Assembly (NCBI RefSeq): GCF_007748095.1 | Contig: NZ_CP036287.1 | Coordinates: 4,464,001-4,528,000, forward strand | Length of the DNA: 64,000 nt | From: Engelhardtia mirabilis | GTDB lineage: Bacteria; Planctomycetota; UBA1135; GCA-002686595 | Direction: 5' to 3' | Shown: positions 8,267 through 17,900 of the stretch, piece by piece | How the letters are laid out: each line of letters begins with the position of its first letter | How positions within the stretch are numbered: the first letter of the stretch is position 1 | Notes under the pieces: model-generated | The model's input: only the letters and a program-made list of their open reading frames with translations | Databases searched by the model: none | What the model was told of the DNA's origin: nothing | Program-made: the position numbers and the translations under genes

Positions 8267-8917
8267 TCAGCTCACGCCCATGCTCGAGATGAACGCGTCG
8301 GCCTCGTCGATCGAGGCCTGCATCTCGGCGATCAGGGCTTCCACCTGACCCTCGATCGTGATCGCGGTGCCCTCGAGGGACTGGATCGCCTGGGCGTTGA
8401 GGTTGTGCTTGAGGAACAGCACGTGGTCGCGGAAGGTCGCCAGGACCGGGTCCATCTTCGACGCGGAAGTGTGCATCTTGGCCAGCAGCACGTCGTAGCG
8501 GTCCTGGGTCTGCTCGCGCAGCACCTTGCTCTTGGCCCGCAGGTCGTCGTCGGTGATCGTGGCGATCTCGTCGCGCCACTCGGAGAACATGGCCATGGCC
8601 ACGCTCTCGATGCCCCGGATGGAGGCCTTGACCTCGTCCGACTTGGCTTCGCAGCGCCGGTACTCCCGGTCCAGGCTCTGGTAGGCCGCCTGGAGGTCGC
8701 CACCGTCGTAGCCGGTCAGGGCGACGAAGCGCTGGTAGGTGGTGCGTACCTGCTCCTGGGCCTCGCGCTGGGTCTGCTGACCGTCCTCGACCCGGTCCAC
8801 CAGGATCTCGCGCTTGGCGAAGCCGAGCTGCTCCATGGTGGCGAAGTAGGCCGATTGGCAGCCGGCCAGGGGCTGGAGCAGCGGGAGCAAGAGCAGGATG
8901 GAGAGCGAGGTTCGCAT
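8267..8917 (-). CDS. DUF2959 family lipoprotein
   Basis: A 216-residue predicted lipoprotein with a signal peptide ending in LAGC (Cys20) and then the DUF2959 signature: YFATMEQLGFAKREILVDRV followed by a long helical region rich in Glu, Gln and Arg. Family members are bacterial envelope proteins of unknown function, most likely extended coiled coils anchored to a membrane. The ATG at 8917 begins the signal peptide. A TAGCCT hexamer on the - strand (8956-8961) would give a leader of about 32 nt. The second 145-bp palindrome lies directly upstream. Confidence 0.8.
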   Translation of the reverse strand: MRTSLSILLLLPLLQPLAGCQSAYFATMEQLGFAKREILVDRVEDGQQTQREAQEQVRTTYQRFVALTGYDGGDLQAAYQSLDREYRRCEAKSDEVKASIRGIESVAMAMFSEWRDEIATITDDDLRAKSKVLREQTQDRYDVLLAKMHTSASKMDPVLATFRDHVLFLKHNLNAQAIQSLEGTAITIEGQVEALIAEMQASIDEADAFISSMGVS

Positions 8918-8955
8918 GGGACGGGTCGGGAGGGGCCGCGGCGAGGACCGGCGCC

Positions 8956-8961
8956 AGGCTA
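8956..8961 (-). promoter_or_regulatory. Candidate -10 element of the DUF2959 gene
   Basis: TAGCCT on the - strand, in the context GTTAGCCTGGCGCCG, about 39 bp upstream of the ATG. The hexamer matches the TANNNT pattern seen before several other genes in this window. Confidence 0.4.
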
Positions 8962-8965
8962 ACAA

Positions 8966-9110
8966 ACGGTCGGGGTAGGCGTTCGTACGGTGCCAGGCAC
9001 GAAACCGCCGCCTACGGGAGCTGCAACATCGCCGCCAAGGGCGGCGATGTTGCAGCTCCCGTAGGCGGCGGTTTCGTGCCTGGCACCGTACGAACGCCTA
9101 CCCCGACCGT
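8966..9110. repeat. 145-bp perfect palindromic element, copy 2
   Basis: The arms 8966-9036 and 9040-9110 are exact reverse complements over 71 bp, with a 3-nt loop (AAG). The core is shared with copy 1 with two changes, while the outer 12 bp and the inner 22 bp are different in sequence yet still fully self-complementary. It begins 3 bp after the stop codon of the gene at 9114-10775 and lies upstream of the DUF2959 gene. Confidence 0.95.
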
Positions 9111-9113
9111 GGT

Positions 9114-10775
9114 TCAGGGCAGCAGGGTCACGTCGACCGCGTTGCTGATCGAGGTCACGGCGATCACCGACGAGACGCCGAGGGTCACGTAGGCGTGGCT
9201 GACGGTGATGCCCGCCAGGCTCGGGTCGGTCCCCGCGGGGATCACCAGGGCGGCGTCCCCCACTCCCAGGGCGTCCGGGGCGCCGAAGCTACCGGGCAGC
9301 AGGGGCGAGTTGGCGTTGGCGAGGGTGTAGCTGAAGTAGGCGTCGAAGTTCAGCGGGAGCACGAGGCCGTCGATCGGGATGCCCGGCGCCGTCCCGCTGA
9401 CCGAACCCAGCAGGTAGTAGAAGTCCACGTCCACGTCGCGACGGGTGAACAGGGTGAAGTTGACGCTGCCACCGGTGCTCACGGAGATCGCTTGGCCATC
9501 GGCCTCGAGGTCCCGCACGGGAATCGACAGCAGGATCTCGGTGTCGTCGGTGGTCGAACTGGTCCCAAGGGTGTCCACGTCCGCCGTGAGGTAGATCGTG
9601 CGATCGCCGGACTGGGCGTGTGCGGCGATCCCGCCGAAGCCGACGATCGAGCTTCCGACCTCGGGGATACCGTCGAAGTCGAGGTCGGCCGGATCCCCTT
9701 CGAGGGCCACCACGCGGCCGTTGAAGAGCACCGCTTCGAGGTCACCGCCGCTGCCCACCACATCCCAGGTCAGGCTCAGGTCCTTGATCGGGCTGTATGC
9801 GGCTCCCTCGATCGCGCCGGTCAGGGTCTGACCAGCGATCACGTCGCCTTCGCGCAATGCGATCTGCCCGTCGATCACGACGATCTCATCGGTCGCGATG
9901 GGACCATCGGTGTCTCCGGTGAACATGTAGCTGCCGTCGTCGGTCAGGCCCATGAAGTCGAAGTTGTCCCAGGCCTCGGCCGGGTCGACCTGCAACGCGG
10001 CGGGCATCAACGTCAGCTCGCGCACCAGCGTCCCGCCGATGGTCAGGCCAGCGCCGCTGAGGACCAGGGCGAAGTCATCGGCCGCGCTGGCGCCCTCCAA
10101 GTCCACCGGCAGCAGGTAGCGCGTGCCGTCGGGCGAGAAGCGGACGTCGAAATCGACCGAGCTACCCGAGGCCAGGGGCAGGGGCAGGCCCGGTACCACG
10201 TCCCCGGACTTGATCACCGCGACGGGCACGAAGCCCTTGAACACGCCGTTGCCGTTGTCCGCGCCGCCCGCATCATCGATGCCGCCGACGAAGTACGGCT
10301 CTGCGGAATCGGTGAAGCCCGGACGGCTCGCGAAGCGCCAGACCTTGCCGGGCAGGGTCGGGATCGCGTCTCCCTCCTTGGCCACGATCAGGTTGTCGTT
10401 GGTCCAGACACTGTCGAGGCTGCCCGGGTTGAGGACCGAGCTGTAGGACACGAAGCCCTGGGCGCTCACTCCGACGCTGAACTCGAAGCTGCCCTGGTCG
10501 AACCCCAGGTAGGTCCCTTGGGTGGCCAGGACGGAGGCGGGCGCGGTGCCGTCGTAGCTGCCCCAGATCACGTCACCGGTGGTGGTCCCGCTGACACCGA
10601 CGCTCACCGCGTAGCCTCCGGGACCATTGGCGGCTGGGCTGTCGATGCCGGTGACCACGGCTCCCGGGAGGCTGGGAAGGTCGAGGCCCTCGACGATCAG
10701 GGTGACGGGCTGCTGCGCTGCAGCGCCGGCGGCGAGGAGGCAGGTGGCGGGCAGGACGGAGATGGCAGTGCGCAT
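9114..10775 (-). CDS. Secreted protein with shared C-terminal domain
   Basis: A 553-residue secreted protein of unknown function. The signal peptide (MRTAISVLPATCLLAAGAAA) is cleaved before QQPVTL. The body is Gly/Ala/Asp-rich and beta-strand-like, with repeated phrases such as KEGDAIPTLPG, KSGDVVPGLP and REGDVIAGQTL that suggest duplicated beta units, perhaps a propeller. The last 110 residues contain YYLLGSVSGTAPG, then LPLNFDAY, then PSLAGITVSHAYVTL and a final ISNAVDVTLLP. This matches the end of the beta-helix protein at 45098-46621 and, more weakly, other secreted proteins here. A TAGCCT hexamer lies about 70 bp upstream of the ATG. Confidence 0.75.
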   Translation of the reverse strand: MRTAISVLPATCLLAAGAAAQQPVTLIVEGLDLPSLPGAVVTGIDSPAANGPGGYAVSVGVSGTTTGDVIWGSYDGTAPASVLATQGTYLGFDQGSFEFSVGVSAQGFVSYSSVLNPGSLDSVWTNDNLIVAKEGDAIPTLPGKVWRFASRPGFTDSAEPYFVGGIDDAGGADNGNGVFKGFVPVAVIKSGDVVPGLPLPLASGSSVDFDVRFSPDGTRYLLPVDLEGASAADDFALVLSGAGLTIGGTLVRELTLMPAALQVDPAEAWDNFDFMGLTDDGSYMFTGDTDGPIATDEIVVIDGQIALREGDVIAGQTLTGAIEGAAYSPIKDLSLTWDVVGSGGDLEAVLFNGRVVALEGDPADLDFDGIPEVGSSIVGFGGIAAHAQSGDRTIYLTADVDTLGTSSTTDDTEILLSIPVRDLEADGQAISVSTGGSVNFTLFTRRDVDVDFYYLLGSVSGTAPGIPIDGLVLPLNFDAYFSYTLANANSPLLPGSFGAPDALGVGDAALVIPAGTDPSLAGITVSHAYVTLGVSSVIAVTSISNAVDVTLLP

Positions 10776-10845
10776 GGGGGTCGTCGAACAGGGACCGATG
10801 ATCTGGCCGGTGCGGGCCTCGCGGCCCGGACGCGCCGGGGGAGCA

Positions 10846-10851
10846 AGGCTA
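10846..10851 (-). promoter_or_regulatory. Candidate -10 element of the secreted protein gene at 9114-10775
   Basis: TAGCCT on the - strand in the context GGTTAGCCTTGC, leaving a leader of about 65 nt. It matches the TANNNT pattern found elsewhere in the window. Confidence 0.35.
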
Positions 10852-10866
10852 ACCGAGGCTCGCCGA

Positions 10867-11952
10867 TCATTGGGGTGTGCGGCGCTCAGCGCGGGGGAAC
10901 GGCGGCGTCCGCCGGCCCCACTCGGCCTGAACCACGGCCCGCAGCTCGGGCCGCTCGATCGCGAAATCCCCGTCGTGCGCCCAGCCCCCCTGTCCGGGGA
11001 AGCACTTCCAGAGAAACGCCCCACGCAACCAGTCGCGCTCAGGTCCGAGTCGCGCGAGCGCGACGCCCAGGCAGCGCTCCTGTAGGGCGCAGGCCCGCGC
11101 TTCGCCCGGTCCGCGGGTCGCGCCCGAGGCCCAGGGCTCGACCGCGGCGACCAGGGAGCGCGGGTAGCCGAGCTCGGTCAGCACGACGGGCTTGCCGGTG
11201 CGCTCGTGCACCGCCCGCAGCTTCGCGATCCACGGCTCCCAAGCCGCGGTCAACTCAGCCGCAGCCGGCTCCGGCAGGTTTGTGCCGGCCAGGGGGAAAT
11301 AGGCCTGCACGCCCACCGCGTCGAGGGCGTCCCAGAAGCCCAGGGACTCGAAGCGGTCCCAGTTGGCGGCGTAGGTCAGCGGGGCGTCGGTCAGCGCTCG
11401 CACCTCGTCGATCAGCTCCCGCCAACGCTCCTCGTCGACCTCCATCAGGCCCAACTCCGTGCCCACCACGAAACCGTCGGCGTCGGAGCAGGTCCGCGCC
11501 AGGGTGCGGATCCACTCCGAGTAGGTGGTCCAGAAACGTTCGCGCGTGGGCCCCGGCTCGAAGTCGATCTCCCCGCGCCAGGCGAAGGGGCTGCCCCAGT
11601 AGGCCAGGTGCGGCTTGATCAAGAGCCCGATGCCGCGGTCGCGGGCCTCGCGCAGCGGACGCGCCAGCCACTCGGGCGGATGCTCGGGGTCGATCTCGCG
11701 CCAGCGCACCTCGCCGTCGGCCCCGATCGAGGCGTAGGGATGGATCGCGATCCAGTTGCAGCCGATCCCGAGCAGCTCGTCGAGCTCGGCCGCGAACTCG
11801 TCGCTGGCCCAGCTCTGACCCGAGCCGTGGCAGGACACGGTCATGCCGCGCACGTGCTCGAGGCCCGCGGGCGGCGCGGGCGCCTCGTCGGATGGGACGG
11901 ACGACGAAAGCGTCGCGACCAGGCCGAGGAGCGAGGCGATGCGGCGCCGCAT
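10867..11952 (-). CDS. GH113-like glycoside hydrolase, secreted
   Basis: A 361-residue TIM-barrel glycosidase-like protein. After a short N-terminal hydrophobic leader (about residues 5-18) the barrel begins with VRGMTVSCHG. The segment NWIAIHPYASI, the candidate acid/base in GFVVGTELGLM, and the candidate nucleophile in PVVLTELGYP match the GH113 and related beta-mannanase layout. It probably hydrolyses a beta-linked polysaccharide outside the cytoplasm. The gene is 12 bp downstream of the DUF3501 gene on the same strand, so it may be cotranscribed with the rubrerythrin cluster by read-through. Substrate specificity cannot be read from the sequence. Confidence 0.75.
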   Translation of the reverse strand: MRRRIASLLGLVATLSSSVPSDEAPAPPAGLEHVRGMTVSCHGSGQSWASDEFAAELDELLGIGCNWIAIHPYASIGADGEVRWREIDPEHPPEWLARPLREARDRGIGLLIKPHLAYWGSPFAWRGEIDFEPGPTRERFWTTYSEWIRTLARTCSDADGFVVGTELGLMEVDEERWRELIDEVRALTDAPLTYAANWDRFESLGFWDALDAVGVQAYFPLAGTNLPEPAAAELTAAWEPWIAKLRAVHERTGKPVVLTELGYPRSLVAAVEPWASGATRGPGEARACALQERCLGVALARLGPERDWLRGAFLWKCFPGQGGWAHDGDFAIERPELRAVVQAEWGRRTPPFPRAERRTPQ

Positions 11953-11964
11953 GGTGGCTCCCGC

Positions 11965-12549
11965 TCAGCCCTTCGCCGCGGCGGACAGGTCGGCCATCAG
12001 CGCCTGGCGCTGGTCGACGCTCAGCTCGGTGCGCGCGTCGATCCCGGGCAGGCTGCAACCCACCGCGACCGGCGCGCCGTCGCCGACCACGAACTTGACG
12101 TAGTGCACCGAGGAGAGGCGCCCGTCGCTGATCTGGCGCGGGTCGAAGGTCCCGGCAACCCGGCGCCCGTCATCGACCTCGACCCAGACGTGGGCCGGCA
12201 GCTCGGTCCATTCGCGCAGCTTGCGGTCGCGCTCGGCCGGCTCCTCGATCTCGATCAGCAGGGTGCAACCGATCTCGCCGGCGGAGCCGAGCAGCTCGTT
12301 GTAGGTGTCGATCTCGTGCTGGATCGACGCGGCGTCGGTGCGCTTCTCGATCCGCAGCATCTCCTGCACCTGGTAGCGGATCGTCTCGGCGTTCTCGAAC
12401 AGGAAGGTCAGGTGCTCGCCCACGTGGATGCGACGGCGCTGCTTCTCGAAGCGCACCCGCTCGGCCAGGGCCGGCCGGGCGGCCTCGTAGCGCTCGAGGT
12501 CCATGATCTGATCGGTGGTGACTCTGCTCACGTTGTTGCTCGCTCTCAC
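11965..12549 (-). CDS. DUF3501 family protein
   Basis: A 194-residue protein with the DUF3501 pattern: ITDLERYEAAR-like opening (MDLERYEAARPALAERV), HVGEHLTFLFENAETIRYQ and HEIDTYNELL. The family is regularly encoded next to rubrerythrin and a CCG-domain Fe-S oxidoreductase, as here, but its biochemical role is unknown. I chose the GTG at 12547-12549 because it overlaps the TGA of the upstream Fe-S gene as GTGA; a second in-frame GTG six codons later is possible. The product is predicted cytosolic. Confidence 0.85.
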   Translation of the reverse strand: MRASNNVSRVTTDQIMDLERYEAARPALAERVRFEKQRRRIHVGEHLTFLFENAETIRYQVQEMLRIEKRTDAASIQHEIDTYNELLGSAGEIGCTLLIEIEEPAERDRKLREWTELPAHVWVEVDDGRRVAGTFDPRQISDGRLSSVHYVKFVVGDGAPVAVGCSLPGIDARTELSVDQRQALMADLSAAAKG

Positions 12550-13919
12550 TGGTCTGCGGTCGGTGACTTGCGGAACGCGTCGCCACGGTAGGCCCGGGCG
12601 AGGACGCTCATCGGATGCATGGCCTTGACGCCTGCGTGCTGTTGGAACTGGATCGCCGCCAGGGGACAGTCGGTGACCCAGATCTCCGCGCCGGCCTCGG
12701 CCATGCCGTCGAAGGCCTTCTTGCCGATGCGCGCGCTGGGCTCGAAGCCCTCGACGGTCATGGCATAGGTGCCGTCGTGGCCGCAGCACTCCATCACCAG
12801 TTCCGGCTGCACCCCGGGTAGCTTGCGGAGCAGGTCACGCCCGCGGAAGCCCACGGCCTGGGCGCGCAGGTGGCAGGGCGCGTGGTAGGCGACCTTGGCC
12901 TTGGGCTCGCCCTCGGCGTTGCCGGGGGTGGACTTGAAGTCCTCGTCGAAGCGCTCTTCCTTGCGGATCGACCACAGGTACTCGCTGGGGTCCATCACCG
13001 CCGCGGCCAGAGCCTTGGCCTTGTCACGCAGCTCGGGCTCGACCAGCTCGGGGTACTCGCGGCGCATCATCATCGAGCAGGTGGGGTTGATCGCCAGCAC
13101 CTTGGCGCCGGCCTCCACGTGGGGTGACAGGCGCTCGATGTTGTGGGCCGCACGCTTGCGCAAGGTCTCGAGGTCCCCCGACTCCCAGGCCGGCATGCCG
13201 CAGCACTCCAGCCCCTTCTCGCACACCAGGTCGACCTGGTTGCGCTGCATCACCTCGACCGTGTCGCGGCCGATCTGCGGCTCGTTGTTCTGCACGTAGC
13301 AAGTCTGGAACAGCACCGCCTCGGTGGCCGGCCCGGTGGCCATCAGGCCCTCTTGGGTGGCCCACTTCTCGAAGGTCGAACCCGCGAAGTCGGGCAAGAG
13401 CTTGTCGCGGTGGATGCCCAGCACCTTCTCCAGGAACCAGCGGTGCAGGCCGTTGCGATTGGCCACATTGGCCATGCCGAAGCTGGCCCGCGCCAGCTTG
13501 CCGGCCGTGTCGGGATCGCCGAGGACCTTCTCGCGCAGGCCGGTCCCCCGGCGCTCGCGATGGACGGCCTTCCAGCGGTGCACCAGCTTGGGGAAGTCGA
13601 GTTGGAACTCGTGGCTGTCACGCGGGGTGTAGGGGCACTGCACCTCGCACAGCTTGCACTGGAAGCAGTCGTCGATGACCGCGTCGGTCTCGGCCACGTC
13701 CAGCTTGGTGGTGTCCCCGTCGTGCTTCTCGTCGATCAGGTCGAACAGGCGCGGGAAGCTGTCGCAGTACTTGAAGCACATGCGACACCCGTGGCAGATC
13801 TCGAAGGCCCGCGTGACCTCCTTCTGCAGGGCGCTCTCGTCCCAGTAGACCTCGTCGGCGGGGTCGTAGCTGAGACCGTCCGTGGGCTGGTAGCTGATGA
13901 TGCCGTTCTTCGCGGTCAT
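12546..13919 (-). CDS. Fe-S oxidoreductase with two CCG domains (HdrB/GlpC-like)
   Basis: A 457-residue protein with two 4Fe-4S ferredoxin motifs at the N-terminus (CHGCRMCFKYC at about residues 42-52 and CFQCKLCEVQCPYTP at about 85-99) followed by two cysteine-rich CCG domains (GLECCGMPAWESG and VMECCGHDGTYAM). This is the layout of the glycerol-3-phosphate dehydrogenase subunit C and heterodisulfide reductase subunit B/D families. In rubrerythrin/DUF3501 clusters it is thought to pass electrons to the rubrerythrin for peroxide reduction. The downstream DUF3501 gene overlaps its stop. Between it and rubrerythrin lies a strong hairpin. Confidence 0.88.
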   Translation of the reverse strand: MTAKNGIISYQPTDGLSYDPADEVYWDESALQKEVTRAFEICHGCRMCFKYCDSFPRLFDLIDEKHDGDTTKLDVAETDAVIDDCFQCKLCEVQCPYTPRDSHEFQLDFPKLVHRWKAVHRERRGTGLREKVLGDPDTAGKLARASFGMANVANRNGLHRWFLEKVLGIHRDKLLPDFAGSTFEKWATQEGLMATGPATEAVLFQTCYVQNNEPQIGRDTVEVMQRNQVDLVCEKGLECCGMPAWESGDLETLRKRAAHNIERLSPHVEAGAKVLAINPTCSMMMRREYPELVEPELRDKAKALAAAVMDPSEYLWSIRKEERFDEDFKSTPGNAEGEPKAKVAYHAPCHLRAQAVGFRGRDLLRKLPGVQPELVMECCGHDGTYAMTVEGFEPSARIGKKAFDGMAEAGAEIWVTDCPLAAIQFQQHAGVKAMHPMSVLARAYRGDAFRKSPTADQ

Positions 13920-14027
13920 GGGGCGTGGAGTCGGGGCTGCGGTCGAGGCGGCGGTCGGGCCGGGAAGGCCGCCTCATTCATGGGTGGCGCGGGCGTGAAA
14001 CGCCAGGGAAGGCTGCCGGAAACAAGC

Positions 14028-14060
14028 GGGGCCCCGCCGCCGGTTGGCGGGCGGGGCCCC
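14028..14060 (-). terminator. GC-rich hairpin between rubrerythrin and Fe-S genes
   Basis: An 11-bp stem (GGGGCCCCGCC paired with GGCGGGGCCCC, with a few unpaired bases near the loop) lies in the 231-bp gap after the rubrerythrin stop. There is no clear U tract. It may act as a partial terminator or RNA-stabilising 3' structure that makes rubrerythrin more abundant than the downstream proteins. Confidence 0.5.
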
Positions 14061-14150
14061 TTGATCCTGGCCGCGACGCCGGCCCGCGCGCGGAGCCGAC
14101 TCCGAACCGGCGACGCCGTGTCACCGATGTCGGATCCGCGACCGTCAGGC

Positions 14151-14570
14151 TCAGCCGAGGTCGTCGAGCAGCTGCTGGAAGCGGCCGGCGTGGGACTTCT
14201 CGGCCTTGGCCAGGGTCTCGAACCAATCGGCGATCTCGCCGAAGCCCTCGTCGCGGGCCGACTTGGCCATGCCCGGGTACATGTCGGTGTACTCGTGGGT
14301 CTCGCCCGCGACCGCAGCGGCCAGGTTGTCGGTGGTGCTGCCGATGGGCAGGTCCGTGGCCGGGTCGCCGACGCGCTTGAGGAAGTCGAGGTGGCCGTGG
14401 GCGTGGCCGGTCTCGCCCTCGGCGGTCTCGCGGAAGTTGCCCGCGACCTCGGGGTAGCCCTCGACGTCCGCCTGCTTGGCGAAGTAGAGGTAACGGCGGT
14501 TGGCCTGGCTCTCGCCGGCGAACGCGTCCTTGAGGTTCTGGTGGGTCTTGGTGCCCTTGAGGTCGGCCAT
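14151..14570 (-). CDS. Rubrerythrin (erythrin-type, no rubredoxin domain)
   Basis: A 139-residue ferritin-like di-iron protein. The ligands are visible: E20 in the first helix (AFAGESQANRRYLYFA), E53 and H56 in GETGHAHGH, and a second set in the last helices (E89/E92 near GETHEYTDM, E123 and H126 in AEKSHAGRF). It lacks the C-terminal rubredoxin domain of classical rubrerythrin. It would reduce hydrogen peroxide with electrons from a partner, probably the Fe-S protein downstream. The ATG at 14570 has an AGAGGAAA ribosome site. A TAGGAT hexamer at 14689-14694 (-) is a candidate promoter, leaving a leader of about 110 nt. Confidence 0.92.
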   Translation of the reverse strand: MADLKGTKTHQNLKDAFAGESQANRRYLYFAKQADVEGYPEVAGNFRETAEGETGHAHGHLDFLKRVGDPATDLPIGSTTDNLAAAVAGETHEYTDMYPGMAKSARDEGFGEIADWFETLAKAEKSHAGRFQQLLDDLG

Positions 14571-14900
14571 GGGAGTTTCCTCTGGTCTGCTGTGGCCCGC
14601 GCGGACGGGTCCGCGTGGAGGGTCGGGATGATCGGCGCCGGCGGCCCGCTCCGAGGGAACGGTCGTGGACACCAGTGAGCGGGCCGAGATCCTAGACCCC
14701 CCCGCGTCGCCGGTAAACCGCCGCATGGTCGTCCGGGCCCCGCAAGCGGGGACCTGTGATAACCCTGGGCGATCACAACGCGGTTCGCCGGGCGCTGCGC
14801 CGCCCTCGGGGCCTGCGGCGCGCACCCGGCCTACGGGTGCAACGCGAGCGCGGCAGACGCGTGGCCCTGACGAGCGCGAGACCGCTCGGGTCCGCAGCGC
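14571..14900. other. Intergenic region upstream of rubrerythrin
   Basis: This 330-bp gap holds the presumed rubrerythrin leader and promoter (TAGGAT on the - strand at 14689-14694), a tight hairpin CCCCGC-AA-GCGGGG at 14738-14751 and a 7-bp hairpin at 14822-14840 about 60 bp after the stop of the next gene on the - strand. No further gene is visible. Confidence 0.5.
14822..14840 (-). terminator. Weak hairpin 3' of the carboxypeptidase-regulatory repeat gene
   Basis: GCACCCG and CGGGTGC pair around a 5-nt loop about 60 bp downstream of the stop at 14901. There is no U tract, so a terminator role is only possible. Confidence 0.3.
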
Positions 14901-17900
14901 CTACGGCAGGGCGATCTCCACCGTGATGACCTCGCCCGAGCGGACCTCGACTTCAATCTCCGCCTCGGCGCCGTCCTCGATGCCCCCCTCGCTGGCCTTC
15001 ACGAGCCAGGTGCCCGGTCGCAAGCCGGACAATCGGACGTCTCCGCCGCCGATCGAGAACCCGGACACCGGCGCAACCGGTACTTGGGCGGATGAATCTT
15101 CGGTCGCTGCCACGTCCGTCGGACCGTCGCCGCCGGCGAGGGCGAGTGGCTGGGCCAGCTGAGCCTGGGGGCCGTCCTTCGGCCTGGCGACGACCCGCAC
15201 GAAGGAGAAGCCGGTCGAGTCTTCGCCTCCGGACTGCGGCTGGACGACGATCGTCCCCGCCTGCTCGACCACTAGCTCGATGCCGGTCTTGACCTCGTCC
15301 TCGGCGAGCTCGAACACCGCGCTGACCGCGGAAGTGACCGTATCTCCGTCCGCGCGGGCGACAAGTCGCGCTCCCGCCGTCAGGCCTTCGAGACGGAAGT
15401 GTCCCTGGGCGTCGGTCAGGCCGCGATCGTCCGATGCACGCGGCCCGCTGGCGCCAACCACCCCCACGTCCACGACATCGATGCCGCTGCGCGAGAACCC
15501 GCCGTTGTCGCGGTCCAGCGACTGGAAGCGGCGCGACTCGGGCAGCGCGCGCACCCGCACCCCGGCGATGCCGCGCCCTTCACTGTCGACCACGCGACCC
15601 TCGACGGCACACAGGGGCAGATCGAAGTTCGCCGTGACCTCGCCGTCGGTGACCTCGACTGTCGTGGTCCAGGCCAGGGCACGCGAATCGTGGGAGACCG
15701 AGACCGTGTAGGTCCCGACTTCCAGCCCCTCCAGGCGGTACTCGCCGCTGCCGTTGGTGTCGGCCGAATCGCCCCCCCACCAACCCCGCGAGCCAGTCAT
15801 CCTCGCGAGTTGCTCCTCGACGTCGTCACCCTCGTCGAGACGCTGGGCGCGGACCTTGGCGCTGGCCAGGGTGCGGCCGGCCTGACGCACTCGGCCCACC
15901 ATCGTGCTGGTCGCGCGCGCCTCGAGGGTCAACTCCTGGCTGCTGCCGTGGCTGACCGAGACCATCGTCCAACCCTCGTCGTCATCGCCGCCGCGCGCTC
16001 GGCGCCAGTTGTTGCGACCCGAGTTGTCGCCGTTCGAGACGCGGAAGGAGTGGGTCCCCGGCGTCAGGTTGCGGAAGCGCGCGCCATTGCGCTTGCTGGT
16101 ATTCCGTGTGCCGCTGGAGTCGTCCTCGTCGTCCGCGTCGCGGCGCTCGACGATGACCCCGGCCAGGCGTTCGCCGCGTCGGTCGACCACGAAGACCTCG
16201 ACATCGCCGCCCTCGCCCAGGGCGACTTCCAGCTCCACGGGACTCGAGCCCACGACGAGGTCGGCGATCTGGTGGGGCGCGTAGCCCGCCCGGTCGACCT
16301 CTAGCGTGCAGGGGACGTCCGGAATGCTCTGGATCTCCGCCCAGCCGTCGTCGTCGGACTTGGTCTTCTTGACCTGGTTGGCCAGGTCCATGCGCTCCAT
16401 CCAACCATTGGGGCTGTCCGCGTCCTCCGTAGGTTGCGGGGTCAGGCGCACGCGCGCGTTGCGCAGGGGTTCGCCGTCATTCAAGTCGGTCACGTGGACC
16501 CGGATCAGGGGCGCGGCCCGCAGCGAAATCGTCCCCACGTCGATGCTGGCGCCCTCTTCGATCCCCTCGACGTCCTCACGGCCCGCGGCGTAGCCCTCGG
16601 CCTCGATCGAAAGGCGCACGCCCGAATCGCCACGGTTGCCGAAGAACTGGAAGTCCGACGGGAACAGGTCCGAGAACTCGTCGCGACCGCCCGCGTGGAA
16701 GGTCTTCTCCTCTCCGTCCGCACCTTCCAGGCGCCGCTGGTTGAAAGCCATGCCGAGCCGCGCGGTGAAGCGCTCGATGGGCTTGCCGCTGGCCGCGTCC
16801 ACGACGGCGAAGGACACGCTGGCGGGCTGACGGTAGACGAGCTCGACGCCTTCCGCCCCAGGCAGGACCGAGACCGACTCGGAGCGGTTCGCGCCTCCGC
16901 CCATCATGGCGAAGGCACCGCGCCCCTTCTCGACCAGCTCGACCTCGTACTCGCGGTCCGGGTCGAGGCCACCGATCTCGAAGCTCCCGCCCTCGCCCAG
17001 CTCGACCTGAGGCGCGCTGCCGGAGGCCATCGCCATGAAGGTCGCGCCCTCCGAGGGCCTGGCGACCACCCGCAGGTCCTCGACCTTCACCTCGGGCAGC
17101 CCCACGGCCACGCCGCGAATCGTGCCGCCGCGCGGGATCTCGAAGCGCAGGGGCGACCGGACGCGTCCGGGCGCCTCGGTCGATCCGCGGTAGACCCGAA
17201 TCGGATAGCCCTCGGCCTCGATCCGGATGCCCCAGGCACCGACCTCGAGTTGCGCCAGTTCGAAGCCGCCGTTCTCGTCGGTAACGGTGTCCGCCACGCT
17301 GCCGCCGGGACCGAAGTTGAAGTTGAAGCCCTGCTCGGGGTCGACCAACTGCAACTCGGCACCCGCGATCGGCGAGCCGATGTCGTCGGTGACGGTACCC
17401 CAGAGGATGGTCCCCGGCTCCAGCACGAGGTCCTCGAAGGGCACCGACGTGGTCACGGGCAACTCGATGTCGCTGCGCTCGAACGGCGCGTAGCCGTCCG
17501 CCTCGACCTCGACATCCACCGTCGAACCACCGGGCGACTCGATCTCGTAGCGGCCCATGGAATCGGTCACCGCCGACTTGCTCGGTGTGATGATGTTGCC
17601 GAGCACGCCCAGCATCCCCGAGGCACGGCCGGCCTCCTGGGACTTGAGCCTTACCAGCGCCTCGGGCACGCCTTGGCCCGACGGGTCGAGCACCCGCCCG
17701 CGGTAGAGCGGCCCCGTCGGCTTGGTCTGCTCGGCGGCCTCGTCCAGGGCCTTCGCCGCCGACCGGCGACTGTCCGGCTGGGGCGCGAGGGTTCCCCGGA
17801 CGGGCTCGGACACAGGTCCCGCAGCAGCACTCAGAGTCGCGGGGGCTCCCGGCAGGGCCGGGGCGACGACCTCGGACGACGAGACTCCTGCGGCGGCATC

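Noticed and set aside
7528..8292. Apparent protein reading through the 145-bp palindrome (PPPTRGGG and VPGTV repeats)
   Set aside because: The start lies inside the palindrome and the frame crosses the opposite-strand membrane protein gene; the repeated phrases are only translated inverted-repeat DNA.
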